A stretch of DNA of 64,000 bases from Escherichia ruysiae. GTDB taxonomy: Bacteria > Pseudomonadota > Gammaproteobacteria > Enterobacterales > Enterobacteriaceae. The stretch lies in assembly GCF_902498915.1 (NCBI RefSeq), contig NZ_CABVLQ010000001.1; one strand, written 5' to 3'. The position numbers and the translations under genes were made by a program. Shown piece by piece: positions 33,477 to 42,253 of this stretch (the stretch's first letter is position 1; every line of letters starts with the position of its first letter). The notes beneath the pieces are model-generated. The model ran no database searches and was not told where the DNA came from. It worked only from the letters and a program-made list of their open reading frames with translations.

Positions 33477-35411
33477 ATGAATATATTCGATCACTATCGC
33501 CAGCGATATGAAGCTGCCAAGGACGAAGAGTTCACACTGCAGGAGTTTCTTACCACTTGTCGGCAAGATCGCAGTGCTTATGCCAACGCGGCTGAGCGGC
33601 TATTGATGGCTATCGGTGAGCCTGTCATGGTCGATACAGCCCAGGAACCCAGACTTTCTCGACTCTTTTCTAACCGGGTCATAGCACGTTATCCGGCATT
33701 TGAAGAGTTTTACGGCATGGAAGACGCGATTGAACAGATTGTCTCTTATCTGAAACACGCGGCTCAGGGGCTGGAAGAGAAGAAACAAATCCTGTATCTG
33801 CTGGGGCCTGTGGGTGGGGGTAAATCATCGCTTGCTGAGCGACTGAAATCATTGATGCAGCTCGTACCGATTTATGTATTGAGCGCCAACGGTGAGCGTA
33901 GCCCGGTCAACGATCATCCGTTCTGTCTTTTCAATCCGCAGGAAGATGCTCAGATTCTGGAAAAAGAGTATGGCATTCCTCGCCGTTATCTCGGCACCAT
34001 CATGTCGCCGTGGGCGGCAAAACGCCTGCATGAATTTGGTGGCGATATCACTAAGTTCCGGGTAGTGAAGGTCTGGCCGTCAATTCTGCAACAAATTGCT
34101 ATCGCCAAAACGGAACCCGGTGATGAGAACAACCAGGACATCTCCGCGCTGGTTGGGAAAGTCGATATTCGTAAACTCGAACACTACGCGCAGAATGACC
34201 CGGACGCCTACGGCTATTCCGGTGCGCTGTGCCGCGCCAATCAGGGTATCATGGAATTCGTTGAGATGTTTAAAGCACCGATTAAAGTGCTGCATCCCTT
34301 GCTAACCGCCACTCAGGAAGGTAACTACAACGGGACGGAAGGTATCTCCGCCCTGCCGTTCAACGGGATTATTCTCGCCCACTCGAACGAATCCGAATGG
34401 GTCACTTTCCGTAATAACAAAAACAACGAAGCCTTCCTCGATCGTGTTTACATCGTGAAGGTGCCGTATTGCTTGCGCATTTCCGAAGAGATCAAAATCT
34501 ACGAGAAATTGCTTAATCACAGTGAATTGACTCACGCCCCCTGCGCCCCTGGCACGCTGGAAACGCTGTCACGTTTTTCCATTCTTTCGCGCCTTAAAGA
34601 GCCAGAAAACTCCAGCATTTATTCAAAGATGCGGGTTTATGATGGCGAAAGTCTGAAAGACACAGATCCCAAAGCCAAGTCGTATCAGGAATATCGTGAC
34701 TACGCCGGTGTCGATGAAGGGATGAACGGTCTGTCGACGCGTTTTGCGTTTAAGATCCTCTCCCGCGTGTTCAACTTCGATCATGTAGAAGTGGCGGCAA
34801 ACCCGGTCCATCTGTTCTACGTCCTGGAACAGCAGATCGAGCGCGAGCAGTTCCCGCAAGAGCAGGCAGAACGCTATCTGGAGTTCCTGAAAGGTTATCT
34901 GATCCCGAAATATGCCGAGTTTATCGGCAAAGAGATCCAGACGGCCTACCTTGAATCCTATTCCGAATATGGGCAAAACATTTTCGACCGTTATGTTACC
35001 TACGCGGATTTCTGGATTCAGGATCAGGAGTATCGCGATCCGGATACCGGTCAGTTGTTTGACCGCGAATCTCTTAACGCCGAGCTGGAGAAAATCGAAA
35101 AACCGGCGGGGATCAGCAATCCGAAAGATTTCCGCAACGAGATTGTCAACTTTGTGCTGCGCGCCAGAGCGAATAACAGCGGACGCAATCCGAACTGGAC
35201 CAGCTACGAAAAACTGCGCACGGTTATCGAGAAAAAAATGTTCTCCAATACCGAAGAGTTGTTGCCGGTCATTTCGTTTAACGCCAAAACCTCAACCGAC
35301 GAGCAGAAGAAACACGACGATTTTGTCGACCGTATGATGGAAAAAGGCTACACCCGTAAACAGGTGCGTTTACTGTGCGAATGGTATTTGCGCGTACGTA
35401 AATCGTCTTAA
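33477..35411 (+). CDS. yeaG: YeaG, PrkA-type serine protein kinase
   Basis: A 644-residue PrkA family protein with an N-terminal AAA+ domain (Walker A GPVGGGKSSLAERLK, about residues 108-122) and a C-terminal PrkA domain with remote kinase similarity. It is implicated in adaptation to sustained nitrogen starvation and general stress in E. coli, and in sporulation-linked processes in Bacillus. It is encoded with the VWA protein YeaH, its usual partner; the third partner, SpoVR/YcgB, is not in this window. An inverted repeat separates it from yeaH. Confidence 0.95.
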   Translation: MNIFDHYRQRYEAAKDEEFTLQEFLTTCRQDRSAYANAAERLLMAIGEPVMVDTAQEPRLSRLFSNRVIARYPAFEEFYGMEDAIEQIVSYLKHAAQGLEEKKQILYLLGPVGGGKSSLAERLKSLMQLVPIYVLSANGERSPVNDHPFCLFNPQEDAQILEKEYGIPRRYLGTIMSPWAAKRLHEFGGDITKFRVVKVWPSILQQIAIAKTEPGDENNQDISALVGKVDIRKLEHYAQNDPDAYGYSGALCRANQGIMEFVEMFKAPIKVLHPLLTATQEGNYNGTEGISALPFNGIILAHSNESEWVTFRNNKNNEAFLDRVYIVKVPYCLRISEEIKIYEKLLNHSELTHAPCAPGTLETLSRFSILSRLKEPENSSIYSKMRVYDGESLKDTDPKAKSYQEYRDYAGVDEGMNGLSTRFAFKILSRVFNFDHVEVAANPVHLFYVLEQQIEREQFPQEQAERYLEFLKGYLIPKYAEFIGKEIQTAYLESYSEYGQNIFDRYVTYADFWIQDQEYRDPDTGQLFDRESLNAELEKIEKPAGISNPKDFRNEIVNFVLRARANNSGRNPNWTSYEKLRTVIEKKMFSNTEELLPVISFNAKTSTDEQKKHDDFVDRMMEKGYTRKQVRLLCEWYLRVRKSS

Positions 35412-35417
35412 CACAAT

Positions 35418-35442
35418 GGCCCGGTGCACATGTTACCGGGCC
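35418..35442 (+). repeat. Inverted repeat between yeaG and yeaH
   Basis: GGCCCGGT-GCACATGTT-ACCGGGCC has perfect 8-bp arms just after the yeaG stop. There is no U tract. It may stabilise the yeaG 3' end or reduce read-through into yeaH. Confidence 0.6.
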
Positions 35443-35458
35443 GACAATGACAGCGAAC

Positions 35459-35491
35459 CGTAGGCCGGAAAAGCAAAGCGCATCCGGCAAT
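35459..35491. repeat. REP-like element between yeaG and yeaH
   Basis: CGTAGGCCGGAAAAGC then AAAGCGCATCCGGCAATAC, a REP/RIP-type palindrome in the 122-bp gap between the two co-oriented genes. Confidence 0.7.
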
Positions 35492-35533
35492 ACAGGTGCA
35501 ACATACTGTTGGCAAATGCAGTACGGGGGGCAT

Positions 35534-36817
35534 ATGACCTGGTTTATTGACCGGCGTCTGAACGGCAAAAACAAAAGCATGGTGAATCGCCAGCGTTTTT
35601 TACGCCGTTATAAAGCGCAAATTAAACAGTCGATCTCCGAGGCCATCAATAAGCGTTCGGTGACCGACGTCGACAGCGGCGAGTCCGTTTCTATCCCAAC
35701 GGAAGATATTAGCGAACCGATGTTTCATCAGGGGCGTGGCGGCCTGCGCCATCGCGTTCATCCGGGCAATGACCATTTTGTACAGAATGACAGAATTGAA
35801 CGTCCCCAGGGCGGCGGAGGTGGCTCCGGCAGTGGTCAGGGTCAAGCCAGCCAGGACGGTGAAGGTCAGGACGAATTTGTCTTCCAGATTTCGAAAGACG
35901 AATATCTCGACCTGCTGTTTGAAGATTTAGCCTTACCAAATCTGAAACAAAACCAGCAACGCCAGTTGACCGAATATAAAACGCATCGGGCAGGCTACAC
36001 CGCTAACGGCGTTCCTGCCAATATCAGCGTGGTGCGTTCATTGCAGAACTCACTGGCGCGGCGTACCGCGATGACCGCAGGCAAGCGACGGGAACTTCAT
36101 GCTCTGGAAGAAAATCTGGCCATCATCAGCAACAGTGAACCTGCGCAATTACTGGAGGAGGAACGGCTGCGCAAAGAGATTGCCGAATTACGCGCCAAAA
36201 TTGAACGCGTTCCATTCATCGACACCTTCGATTTACGTTACAAGAATTATGAGAAACGCCCCGATCCCTCCAGTCAGGCCGTAATGTTTTGCCTGATGGA
36301 CGTTTCCGGTTCGATGGATCAATCCACCAAAGATATGGCCAAACGTTTTTATATATTGCTGTATCTGTTTCTCAGCAGAACATACAAGAACGTCGAAGTC
36401 GTTTACATCCGCCACCATACCCAGGCGAAAGAAGTTGATGAACATGAGTTTTTCTACTCACAGGAAACTGGCGGCACCATTGTTTCCAGTGCCCTGAAAC
36501 TGATGGATGAGGTGGTGAAAGAGCGTTATAACCCGGCGCAGTGGAATATCTATGCTGCACAAGCGTCAGACGGCGATAACTGGGCTGATGACTCTCCGCT
36601 TTGCCATGAGATTCTGGCGAAAAAATTGTTGCCCGTTGTTCGTTATTACAGCTATATCGAAATTACCCGCCGCGCTCATCAAACATTGTGGCGGGAATAT
36701 GAGCATCTGCAATCTACTTTCGAAAACTTTGCGATGCAGCATATACGCGATCAGGATGATATTTATCCCGTGTTCCGCGAGCTATTCCATAAACAAAATG
36801 CAACGACTAAAGACTAA
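35534..36817 (+). CDS. yeaH: YeaH, VWA-like (DUF444) protein
   Basis: A 427-residue protein of the DUF444/UPF0229 family, partner of the PrkA-type kinase YeaG. A glycine-rich linker with repeated GGGGGSGSGQGQ-type sequence lies near residues 93-110. The C-terminal half is a von Willebrand A-like domain with a MIDAS motif DVSGSMDQS (about 260-270). It likely acts in an ATPase/VWA pair, like MoxR systems; direct targets are unknown. The start MTWFIDRRLNGKN is preceded by GGGGGG; upstream codons run into a REP element. Confidence 0.94.
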   Translation: MTWFIDRRLNGKNKSMVNRQRFLRRYKAQIKQSISEAINKRSVTDVDSGESVSIPTEDISEPMFHQGRGGLRHRVHPGNDHFVQNDRIERPQGGGGGSGSGQGQASQDGEGQDEFVFQISKDEYLDLLFEDLALPNLKQNQQRQLTEYKTHRAGYTANGVPANISVVRSLQNSLARRTAMTAGKRRELHALEENLAIISNSEPAQLLEEERLRKEIAELRAKIERVPFIDTFDLRYKNYEKRPDPSSQAVMFCLMDVSGSMDQSTKDMAKRFYILLYLFLSRTYKNVEVVYIRHHTQAKEVDEHEFFYSQETGGTIVSSALKLMDEVVKERYNPAQWNIYAAQASDGDNWADDSPLCHEILAKKLLPVVRYYSYIEITRRAHQTLWREYEHLQSTFENFAMQHIRDQDDIYPVFRELFHKQNATTKD

Positions 36818-36822
36818 AATAG

Positions 36823-36854
36823 TCAGCCGGGTCATTGTTACCTGGCTGATTTTT
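36823..36854 (+). terminator. yeaH terminator
   Basis: TCAGCCGGGT, loop, ACCTGGCTGA with one G-U pair, then TTTTT. It starts 6 bp after the yeaH stop codon and closes the yeaGH operon. Confidence 0.75.
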
Positions 36855-37097
36855 AGCTCACTGTAAATTAATTCATTTATTACATACATTACCTTACAAT
36901 TGTTTTAAATATGTCAGCATCAGCTTTACAGAATTTAGTTCCATAAAAAAATCATTCGGAAAAAATGATTCTGTTAACACGCTTTTTTTCAGGGGTATTC
37001 TTTAATTATTTTTTTATCGGCAAAGAAATTTGATCCTGGTCAAAACCATATATCTCTGCCATCAATAAAATCCAGCACTCACATTGCTCTCCTTTTT

Positions 37098-38441
37098 ATG
37101 GTTCCTATGGGTACACAAAAATTAAAAGCACAAAGCTTTTTTATTTTCAGCTTGTTACTGACATTAATTTTATTTTGCATCACCACCTTATATAATGAAA
37201 ACACCAATGTAAAACTCATCCCACAGATGAATTACCTGATGGTTGTTGTGGCTTTATTTTTCCTCAACTCCATCATCTTTCTTTTCATGCTAATGAAATA
37301 TTTCACTAATCGTGATATTTTTCCAACACTCATTTTAAGCCTTGCTTTTTTAAGTGGTCTTTTCTATTTAACTGAAACCATTTTCATTATTCATAAACCT
37401 ATCAATGATAACATCCTTATTCAGACGAAGGCGAATGATGTTTCCATATTATATCTATTTCGCCAGCTAAGTTTTATTTTCTTAACCGCACTGGCTCTCT
37501 ACTGTTATGGACGAAATAGCATCCTGACGAACAACAAGAAAAAAACCTGTATCTTGTTGCTGGCGCTGATACCTTTTATATTTTTCCCTTTTCTGGCACA
37601 TAACCTGAGCAGCTATAATCCTGACTACTCTTTATATGTCGTAGATTACTGTCCGGATAGTCATACGGCGAGCTGGGGAATTAACTACACCAAGATTTTG
37701 GTTTGTCTGTGGGCGTGTTTACTGTTTTTTATTATCATGCGTACACAATTAGCAAGCGAGATGTGGCCGTCAATTGCATTATTATGTCTGGCATCGCTCT
37801 GCTGTAACTTGTTACTACTGACTCTGGATGAATATAATTATACCATCTGGTATATCAGTCGTGGCATTGAGGTTTCGAGTAAACTGTTTGTTGTCACCTT
37901 CTTGATATATAACATATTTCAGGAACTACAACTTTCCAGCAAACTGGCGGTTCATGATGCACTAACCAATATTTATAACCGTCGTCACTTTTTCAACAGT
38001 GTAGAGTCATTACTCTCTCGCCCTGTTGTGAAGGATTTTTGTATTATGCTGGTAGATATTAACCAGTTCAAACGCATAAATGCTCAATGGGGTCATCATG
38101 TGGGCGATAAAGTTCTGGTTTCAATTGTCGATATTATCCAGCAAAGTATCCGCCCCGATGACATCTTCGCACGTCTGGATGGTGAAGTGTTTGGCTTGAT
38201 ATTTACCGAATTGAATACCGCCCAGGCAAAAATTATCGCCGATCGGGTGCGTAAAAATGTCGAGCTCCTGACCGGTTTTAGTAATAGATATAATGTCCCT
38301 GAACAAATGACCATCAGCATTGGCTGTGTTTTTTCCACGGGTGATACGCGTAATATCTCGCTTGTCATGACAGAAGCAGATAAAGCGTTACGTGAGGCGA
38401 AAACCGATGGCGGTAACAAAGTGATTATTCATCATATTTGA
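37098..38441 (+). CDS. cdgI: CdgI, membrane protein with degenerate GGDEF domain
   Basis: A 447-residue protein with an N-terminal MASE-type membrane region of about eight segments (residues 12-275), followed by a GGDEF-like domain. The catalytic GGDEF is replaced by DGEVF in FARLDGEVFGLIF, so diguanylate cyclase activity is not expected. The upstream half of the domain is conserved (HDALTNIYNRRHFF; MLVDINQFKRINAQWGHHVG). It may bind c-di-GMP or act through protein contacts. I chose 37098; a second ATG is 9 bp later, and a longer upstream start is annotated in K-12 by memory. Its DNA is AT-rich compared with yeaH. Confidence 0.88.
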   Translation: MVPMGTQKLKAQSFFIFSLLLTLILFCITTLYNENTNVKLIPQMNYLMVVVALFFLNSIIFLFMLMKYFTNRDIFPTLILSLAFLSGLFYLTETIFIIHKPINDNILIQTKANDVSILYLFRQLSFIFLTALALYCYGRNSILTNNKKKTCILLLALIPFIFFPFLAHNLSSYNPDYSLYVVDYCPDSHTASWGINYTKILVCLWACLLFFIIMRTQLASEMWPSIALLCLASLCCNLLLLTLDEYNYTIWYISRGIEVSSKLFVVTFLIYNIFQELQLSSKLAVHDALTNIYNRRHFFNSVESLLSRPVVKDFCIMLVDINQFKRINAQWGHHVGDKVLVSIVDIIQQSIRPDDIFARLDGEVFGLIFTELNTAQAKIIADRVRKNVELLTGFSNRYNVPEQMTISIGCVFSTGDTRNISLVMTEADKALREAKTDGGNKVIIHHI

Positions 38442-38621
38442 GTGCAAAATTATTCACAGCCATGCATTTTGCGTGGCTTTGGCATACAATTTATTACCAA
38501 TACCCCTAAATTTCCCCTCCCCAGCGGCGCAGAGATGAGTATAATTAGCGCCCCTGTACCAGGCCGCAATCGAACTTTATCTGGTTTTCTCGTTTCACTA
38601 ACCGAAGGAGTGCCATTTATC

Positions 38622-40112
38622 ATGAAATTGCACCATAGAATGCTCCGGCATTTTATCGCCGCAAGTGTCATTGTGCTGACATCTTCCTTCCTTATTTTTG
38701 AACTTGTCGCCAGCGACAGGGCAATGAGTGCTTATTTGCGCTATATCGTCCAGAAAGCAGACTCCTCCTTTCTCTACGACAAGTATCAAAATCAGAGTAT
38801 TGCCGCACATGTGATGCGCGCGCTTGCTGCTAAACAGTCTGAGGTGTCGCCAGAACAGCGACGGGCCATCTGTGAGGCTTTTGAGTCTGCCAACAATACC
38901 CATGGCTTAAACCTGACTGCCCATACTTATGCAGATTTACACGGAACATTGCAGACTGCATCCACTGACTGCGACACAATTGTCGAAGCAGCGGCGCTAT
39001 TACCGGCATTTGATCAGGCGGTGGAAGGTAACCGCCACCAGGATGATTACGGTTCCGGCCTTGGGATGGCCGAAGAGAAATTTCACTATTATCTCGATCT
39101 CAATGATCGCTATGTCTATTTTTATGAGCCGGTAAATGTTGAATACTTCGCGATGAATAACTGGTCCTTCCTGCAATCAGGAAGCATTGGTATTGATCGT
39201 AAAGATATTGAAAAAGTGTTTACCGGTCGCACCGTATTATCAAGCATTTACCAGGATCAGCGTACTAAACAGAACGTGATGAGTTTGCTGACGCCCGTCT
39301 ATGTTGCCGGACAATTAAAAGGTATTGTGTTGCTGGATATTAGTAAAAACAATCTGCGCAATATTTTTTACACTCATGACCGCCCTCTCCTCTGGCGTTT
39401 TCTCAATGTTACGCTAACCGATACAGATTCGGGACGCGACATTATTATCAATCAGAGCGAAGATAATCTGTTTCAGTATGTCAGTTACGTCCATGACTTA
39501 CCTGGCGGCATTCGTGTTTCGTTATCCATTGATATTCTTTACTTTATTACATCATCATGGAAAAGCGTTGTATTCTGGCTGCTGACAGCATTGATATTAC
39601 TCAACATGGTACGGATGCACTTCCGCCTGTACCAAAACGTGACTCGTGAAAATATCAGTGATGCGATGACCGGGCTGTATAATCGCAAAATATTAACGCC
39701 TGAACTTGAGCAGCGTTTGCAGAAACTGGTGCAGTCCGGTTCTTCGGTGATGTTTATTGCAATTGACATGGACAAGTTAAAGCAAATAAATGACACCCTC
39801 GGTCATCAGGAGGGGGATTTAGCCATTACGTTATTAGCTCAGGCGATTAAACAGTCGATTCGTAAAAGCGATTATGCTATCCGTCTCGGTGGCGATGAAT
39901 TCTGTATCATTCTTGTCGATTCGACGCCGCAAATTGCAGCACAACTGCCTGAACGTATCGAAAAACGTCTGCAACATATCGCGCCGCAGAAAGAGATCGG
40001 CTTCTCTTCCGGTATTTACGCGATGAAAGAAAACGATACGCTGCATGATGCATATAAAGCTTCCGATGAGCGTTTATATGTCAATAAGCAGAACAAAAAC
40101 AGCCGTTCATGA
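38622..40112 (+). CDS. dgcJ: DgcJ, membrane diguanylate cyclase
   Basis: A 496-residue protein with an N-terminal membrane segment (about 12-30), a large periplasmic sensor-like domain (about 35-305), a second membrane segment and a cytoplasmic GGDEF domain. The active site is intact: IRLGGDEFCIIL, preceded by DAMTGLYNRKIL and AIDMDKLKQINDTLGHQEGD. It makes c-di-GMP and has been linked in E. coli to temperature-dependent motility control. The start MKLHHRMLRHF follows AAGGAG at a long 11-nt spacing. The frame stays open for 60 more codons upstream, including an ATG at 38535, but a TATAAT at 38540 suggests that part is promoter. Confidence 0.93.
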   Translation: MKLHHRMLRHFIAASVIVLTSSFLIFELVASDRAMSAYLRYIVQKADSSFLYDKYQNQSIAAHVMRALAAKQSEVSPEQRRAICEAFESANNTHGLNLTAHTYADLHGTLQTASTDCDTIVEAAALLPAFDQAVEGNRHQDDYGSGLGMAEEKFHYYLDLNDRYVYFYEPVNVEYFAMNNWSFLQSGSIGIDRKDIEKVFTGRTVLSSIYQDQRTKQNVMSLLTPVYVAGQLKGIVLLDISKNNLRNIFYTHDRPLLWRFLNVTLTDTDSGRDIIINQSEDNLFQYVSYVHDLPGGIRVSLSIDILYFITSSWKSVVFWLLTALILLNMVRMHFRLYQNVTRENISDAMTGLYNRKILTPELEQRLQKLVQSGSSVMFIAIDMDKLKQINDTLGHQEGDLAITLLAQAIKQSIRKSDYAIRLGGDEFCIILVDSTPQIAAQLPERIEKRLQHIAPQKEIGFSSGIYAMKENDTLHDAYKASDERLYVNKQNKNSRS

Positions 40113-40154
40113 TAATCTTCTGTGGTTGTTTGCTTGTAATCCCAGGAGCGTGAA

Positions 40155-40658
40155 ATGACTGAAATGGCTAAAGGAAGCGTGACGCATCAGCGGTTAATCG
40201 CTTTATTATCACAAGAAGGCGCTAACTTCCGCATCGTTACCCACGACGCGGTGGGTAAATGCGAAGCGGTGTCAGAAATTCGTGGCACCGCTTTGGGTCA
40301 GGGTGCTAAGGCACTGGTGTGTAAAGTCAAAGGTAATGGCGTAAATCAGCATGTTCTGGCGATCCTCGCTGCCGATCAACAGGCCGACCTTAGCCAACTC
40401 GCCAGCCATATCGGTGGGTTGCGTGCTTCGCTGGCCAGCCCGGCTGAAGTCGATGAACTGACAGGCTGTGTCTTCGGTGCTATCCCTCCATTCAGCTTCC
40501 ATCCAAAACTCAAACTGGTCGCCGACCCGCTACTTTTTGAGCGATTCGATGAGATCGCCTTCAATGCGGGTATGCTGGATAAATCCGTTATCCTGAACAC
40601 CACAGATTATTTACGCATTGCACAACCAGAGCTGGTCAAATTCCGTCGTACTACGTAA
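40155..40658 (+). CDS. yeaK: YeaK, trans-editing aminoacyl-tRNA deacylase
   Basis: A 167-residue protein of the INS/YbaK family (free-standing prolyl-tRNA synthetase editing-like domain). It hydrolyses mischarged tRNAs, mainly those carrying serine on noncognate tRNAs such as Ser-tRNA(Thr). The family lysine lies in GAKALVCKVKGNGV, and the GCVFGAIPPFSF loop is typical. The start MTEMAKGSVTHQ follows AGGAGCGTGAA. It sits between dgcJ and the antisense small gene yoaI, whose stop codon begins one base after the yeaK stop. Confidence 0.93.
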   Translation: MTEMAKGSVTHQRLIALLSQEGANFRIVTHDAVGKCEAVSEIRGTALGQGAKALVCKVKGNGVNQHVLAILAADQQADLSQLASHIGGLRASLASPAEVDELTGCVFGAIPPFSFHPKLKLVADPLLFERFDEIAFNAGMLDKSVILNTTDYLRIAQPELVKFRRTT

Positions 40659-40763
40659 TTAGCTGCTCCGTTCAATAAGCAGAACAGACAGCACCAGCAC
40701 AACTGCAATGGCAAAAAACGATGACGTGATAATCAGTGTCTCAACGAGCATTTGATCGTTCAT
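40659..40763 (-). CDS. yoaI: YoaI, 34-residue single-pass membrane protein
   Basis: A 34-codon frame reading MNDQMLVETLIITSSFFAIA, then a hydrophobic stretch ending LLIERSS. Residues 8-29 form one membrane helix. It matches the K-12 small protein YoaI from memory. The ribosome site is CAGGAG-type on the minus strand (CCAGGAGATACC... read toward it on the other strand is absent; upstream is weak). It is tail-to-tail with yeaK, with adjacent stop codons. Its function is unknown; expression in E. coli responds to phosphate or magnesium stress according to reports I recall only loosely. Confidence 0.8.
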   Translation of the reverse strand: MNDQMLVETLIITSSFFAIAVVLVLSVLLIERSS

Positions 40764-40932
40764 GGTCTTATCCCAGGAGATACCTGTTTTCACGTTATTG
40801 TTAGCGCGCACAAATGGCAATTTGATGACAATTTGCCTGATTTTTTATGCATAGCACGTAATTGTTCTCTGCTTCCTCTCATCAGCAGGCGTAAAGTAGG
40901 CAGGTTTATTATTTTTTGGCAAGGAAACCACG

Positions 40933-41379
40933 ATGTTTGATGTCACTTTGCTGATCCTGCTCGGGTTAGCTGCGCTGGGCTTTATCAGCCACAACACCAC
41001 TGTCGCTGTTTCAATTCTGGTGTTGATCATTGTCCGCGTCACACCGTTAAGCACCTTTTTCCCGTGGATCGAAAAACAAGGACTGAGTATCGGGATAATC
41101 ATTCTGACTATCGGCGTAATGGCTCCTGTAGCCAGCGGGACACTGCCACCCTCGACACTTATTCACTCGTTTCTGAACTGGAAATCGCTGGTGGCAATTG
41201 CAGTAGGCGTTATTGTCTCCTGGCTTGGCGGACGCGGCGTGACCTTGATGGGCAGTCAGCCGCAACTGGTTGCCGGGCTGCTGGTGGGCACGATTTTAGG
41301 CGTGGCGCTGTTTCGCGGTGTGCCGGTCGGTCCGCTTATTGCCGCAGGTCTGGTCTCCCTGATCATCGGGAAACAGTAG
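40933..41379 (+). CDS. yeaL: YeaL, DUF441 membrane protein
   Basis: A 148-residue inner-membrane protein of the UPF0756/DUF441 family with four membrane segments. Its conserved loop is PLSTFFPWIEKQGLSIGIII, and the C-terminus is GVPVGPLIAAGLVSLIIGKQ. The function is unknown. A clean ribosome site, AAGGAAACCACG, precedes the start. Its 3' end overlaps the convergent nimR by 17 bp, and the hairpin that terminates it lies inside nimR. Confidence 0.93.
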   Translation: MFDVTLLILLGLAALGFISHNTTVAVSILVLIIVRVTPLSTFFPWIEKQGLSIGIIILTIGVMAPVASGTLPPSTLIHSFLNWKSLVAIAVGVIVSWLGGRGVTLMGSQPQLVAGLLVGTILGVALFRGVPVGPLIAAGLVSLIIGKQ

Positions 41380-42157
41380 TTAATCCCGCAATATATCGGC
41401 CTGGGGTTTGCCCCAGGCCTTTCTTAAACATGGTAATAAAAGCCGTTGTTGAATCATACCCCAGCATATGCGCCACTTTCTGAACACTATCGCCTTTCAC
41501 TAACCTCTGAAGTGCCAGAATGAGCTGCAACTGATGACGCCACTGACGAAAGCTCAATCCCGTCTCTTTAACTATCAACCTGGCGAGATTGCGTTCACTC
41601 ATCGCAAAAAAATTTGCCCATTGCCCTAATGTCCCCCATTCAACGGGCTCTTTTGCCATCGTATCCACCATCACGCGGATTTTGGGGTGTGAAGAAACGG
41701 GTAACTGCAACTGTTGTTGCGGTTGCTGAGGAAGTTCATCAAACAGCACCTGAATTAATCTGCGCGTCATTGGTTCAGCACGTTGAGCTGCTGTTCTTTT
41801 TGCCAGCGTTAAAATTAATTCACGACATAAAGGCGCAATTTTCAGCGTGCAACATTTGCCCGGCATTATCACCGCACTGGACTCAATAAATAAAAAACAA
41901 AGCTCGGCATTCGCTGTTACCTGATTACTATGCTCCACACCACCGGGAATCCATACTGCATATTGTGGCGGCACCATCCACAGCGCATTTTCCACCGTAC
42001 AGGTAATGGCTCCACGCAGCGCCAGTATCAGTTGTCCTTTGCGGTGCTGATGTACAGGACTGGTCAATTCATCCTTTCCGGCATGAATACAAAATGCGAC
42101 CGCCGTTTCATGGTGAAGATCGGGTTCATAACCATTGAGATTTAACCTGTGCATCAT
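41363..42157 (-). CDS. nimR: NimR, AraC-type repressor of nimT
   Basis: A 264-residue AraC-family regulator. The N-terminal cupin-like domain includes HQHRKGQLILALRGAITCTV; the C-terminal HTH pair includes MSERNLARLIVKETGLSFRQW and KVAHMLGYDSTTAFITMFKK. NimR represses the divergent gene nimT, which exports 2-nitroimidazole, by binding the 96-bp shared promoter region. My memory of K-12 is a slightly longer C-terminus, so the end may differ here. The 3' end overlaps yeaL and carries the yeaL terminator. Confidence 0.92.
   Translation of the reverse strand: MMHRLNLNGYEPDLHHETAVAFCIHAGKDELTSPVHQHRKGQLILALRGAITCTVENALWMVPPQYAVWIPGGVEHSNQVTANAELCFLFIESSAVIMPGKCCTLKIAPLCRELILTLAKRTAAQRAEPMTRRLIQVLFDELPQQPQQQLQLPVSSHPKIRVMVDTMAKEPVEWGTLGQWANFFAMSERNLARLIVKETGLSFRQWRHQLQLILALQRLVKGDSVQKVAHMLGYDSTTAFITMFKKGLGQTPGRYIAGLTTVSR
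41398..41425 (+). terminator. yeaL terminator inside the nimR coding region
   Basis: GGCCTGGGG-TTTG-CCCCAGGCC followed by TTTCTT. The stem is a perfect 9-bp match. It lies about 20 bp after yeaL and within the last codons of convergent nimR. Confidence 0.8.
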
Positions 42158-42253
42158 TTTGTCCGAATTTAGCGATAATTTGTCATTTTAGCTTGATTCA
42201 ACATAGCAATAAAAACGCTAAGGTACAGCCTCGCTTGTAACAATGAGATATCT

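Noticed and set aside
33253..33480. 75-codon frame upstream of yeaG
   Set aside because: It covers the sigma-54 promoter and yeaG ribosome site, has no upstream Shine-Dalgarno sequence and overlaps the yeaG start.
38158..38200. CdgI as an active diguanylate cyclase
   Set aside because: The active site reads DGEVF instead of GGDEF, so catalysis is not expected.
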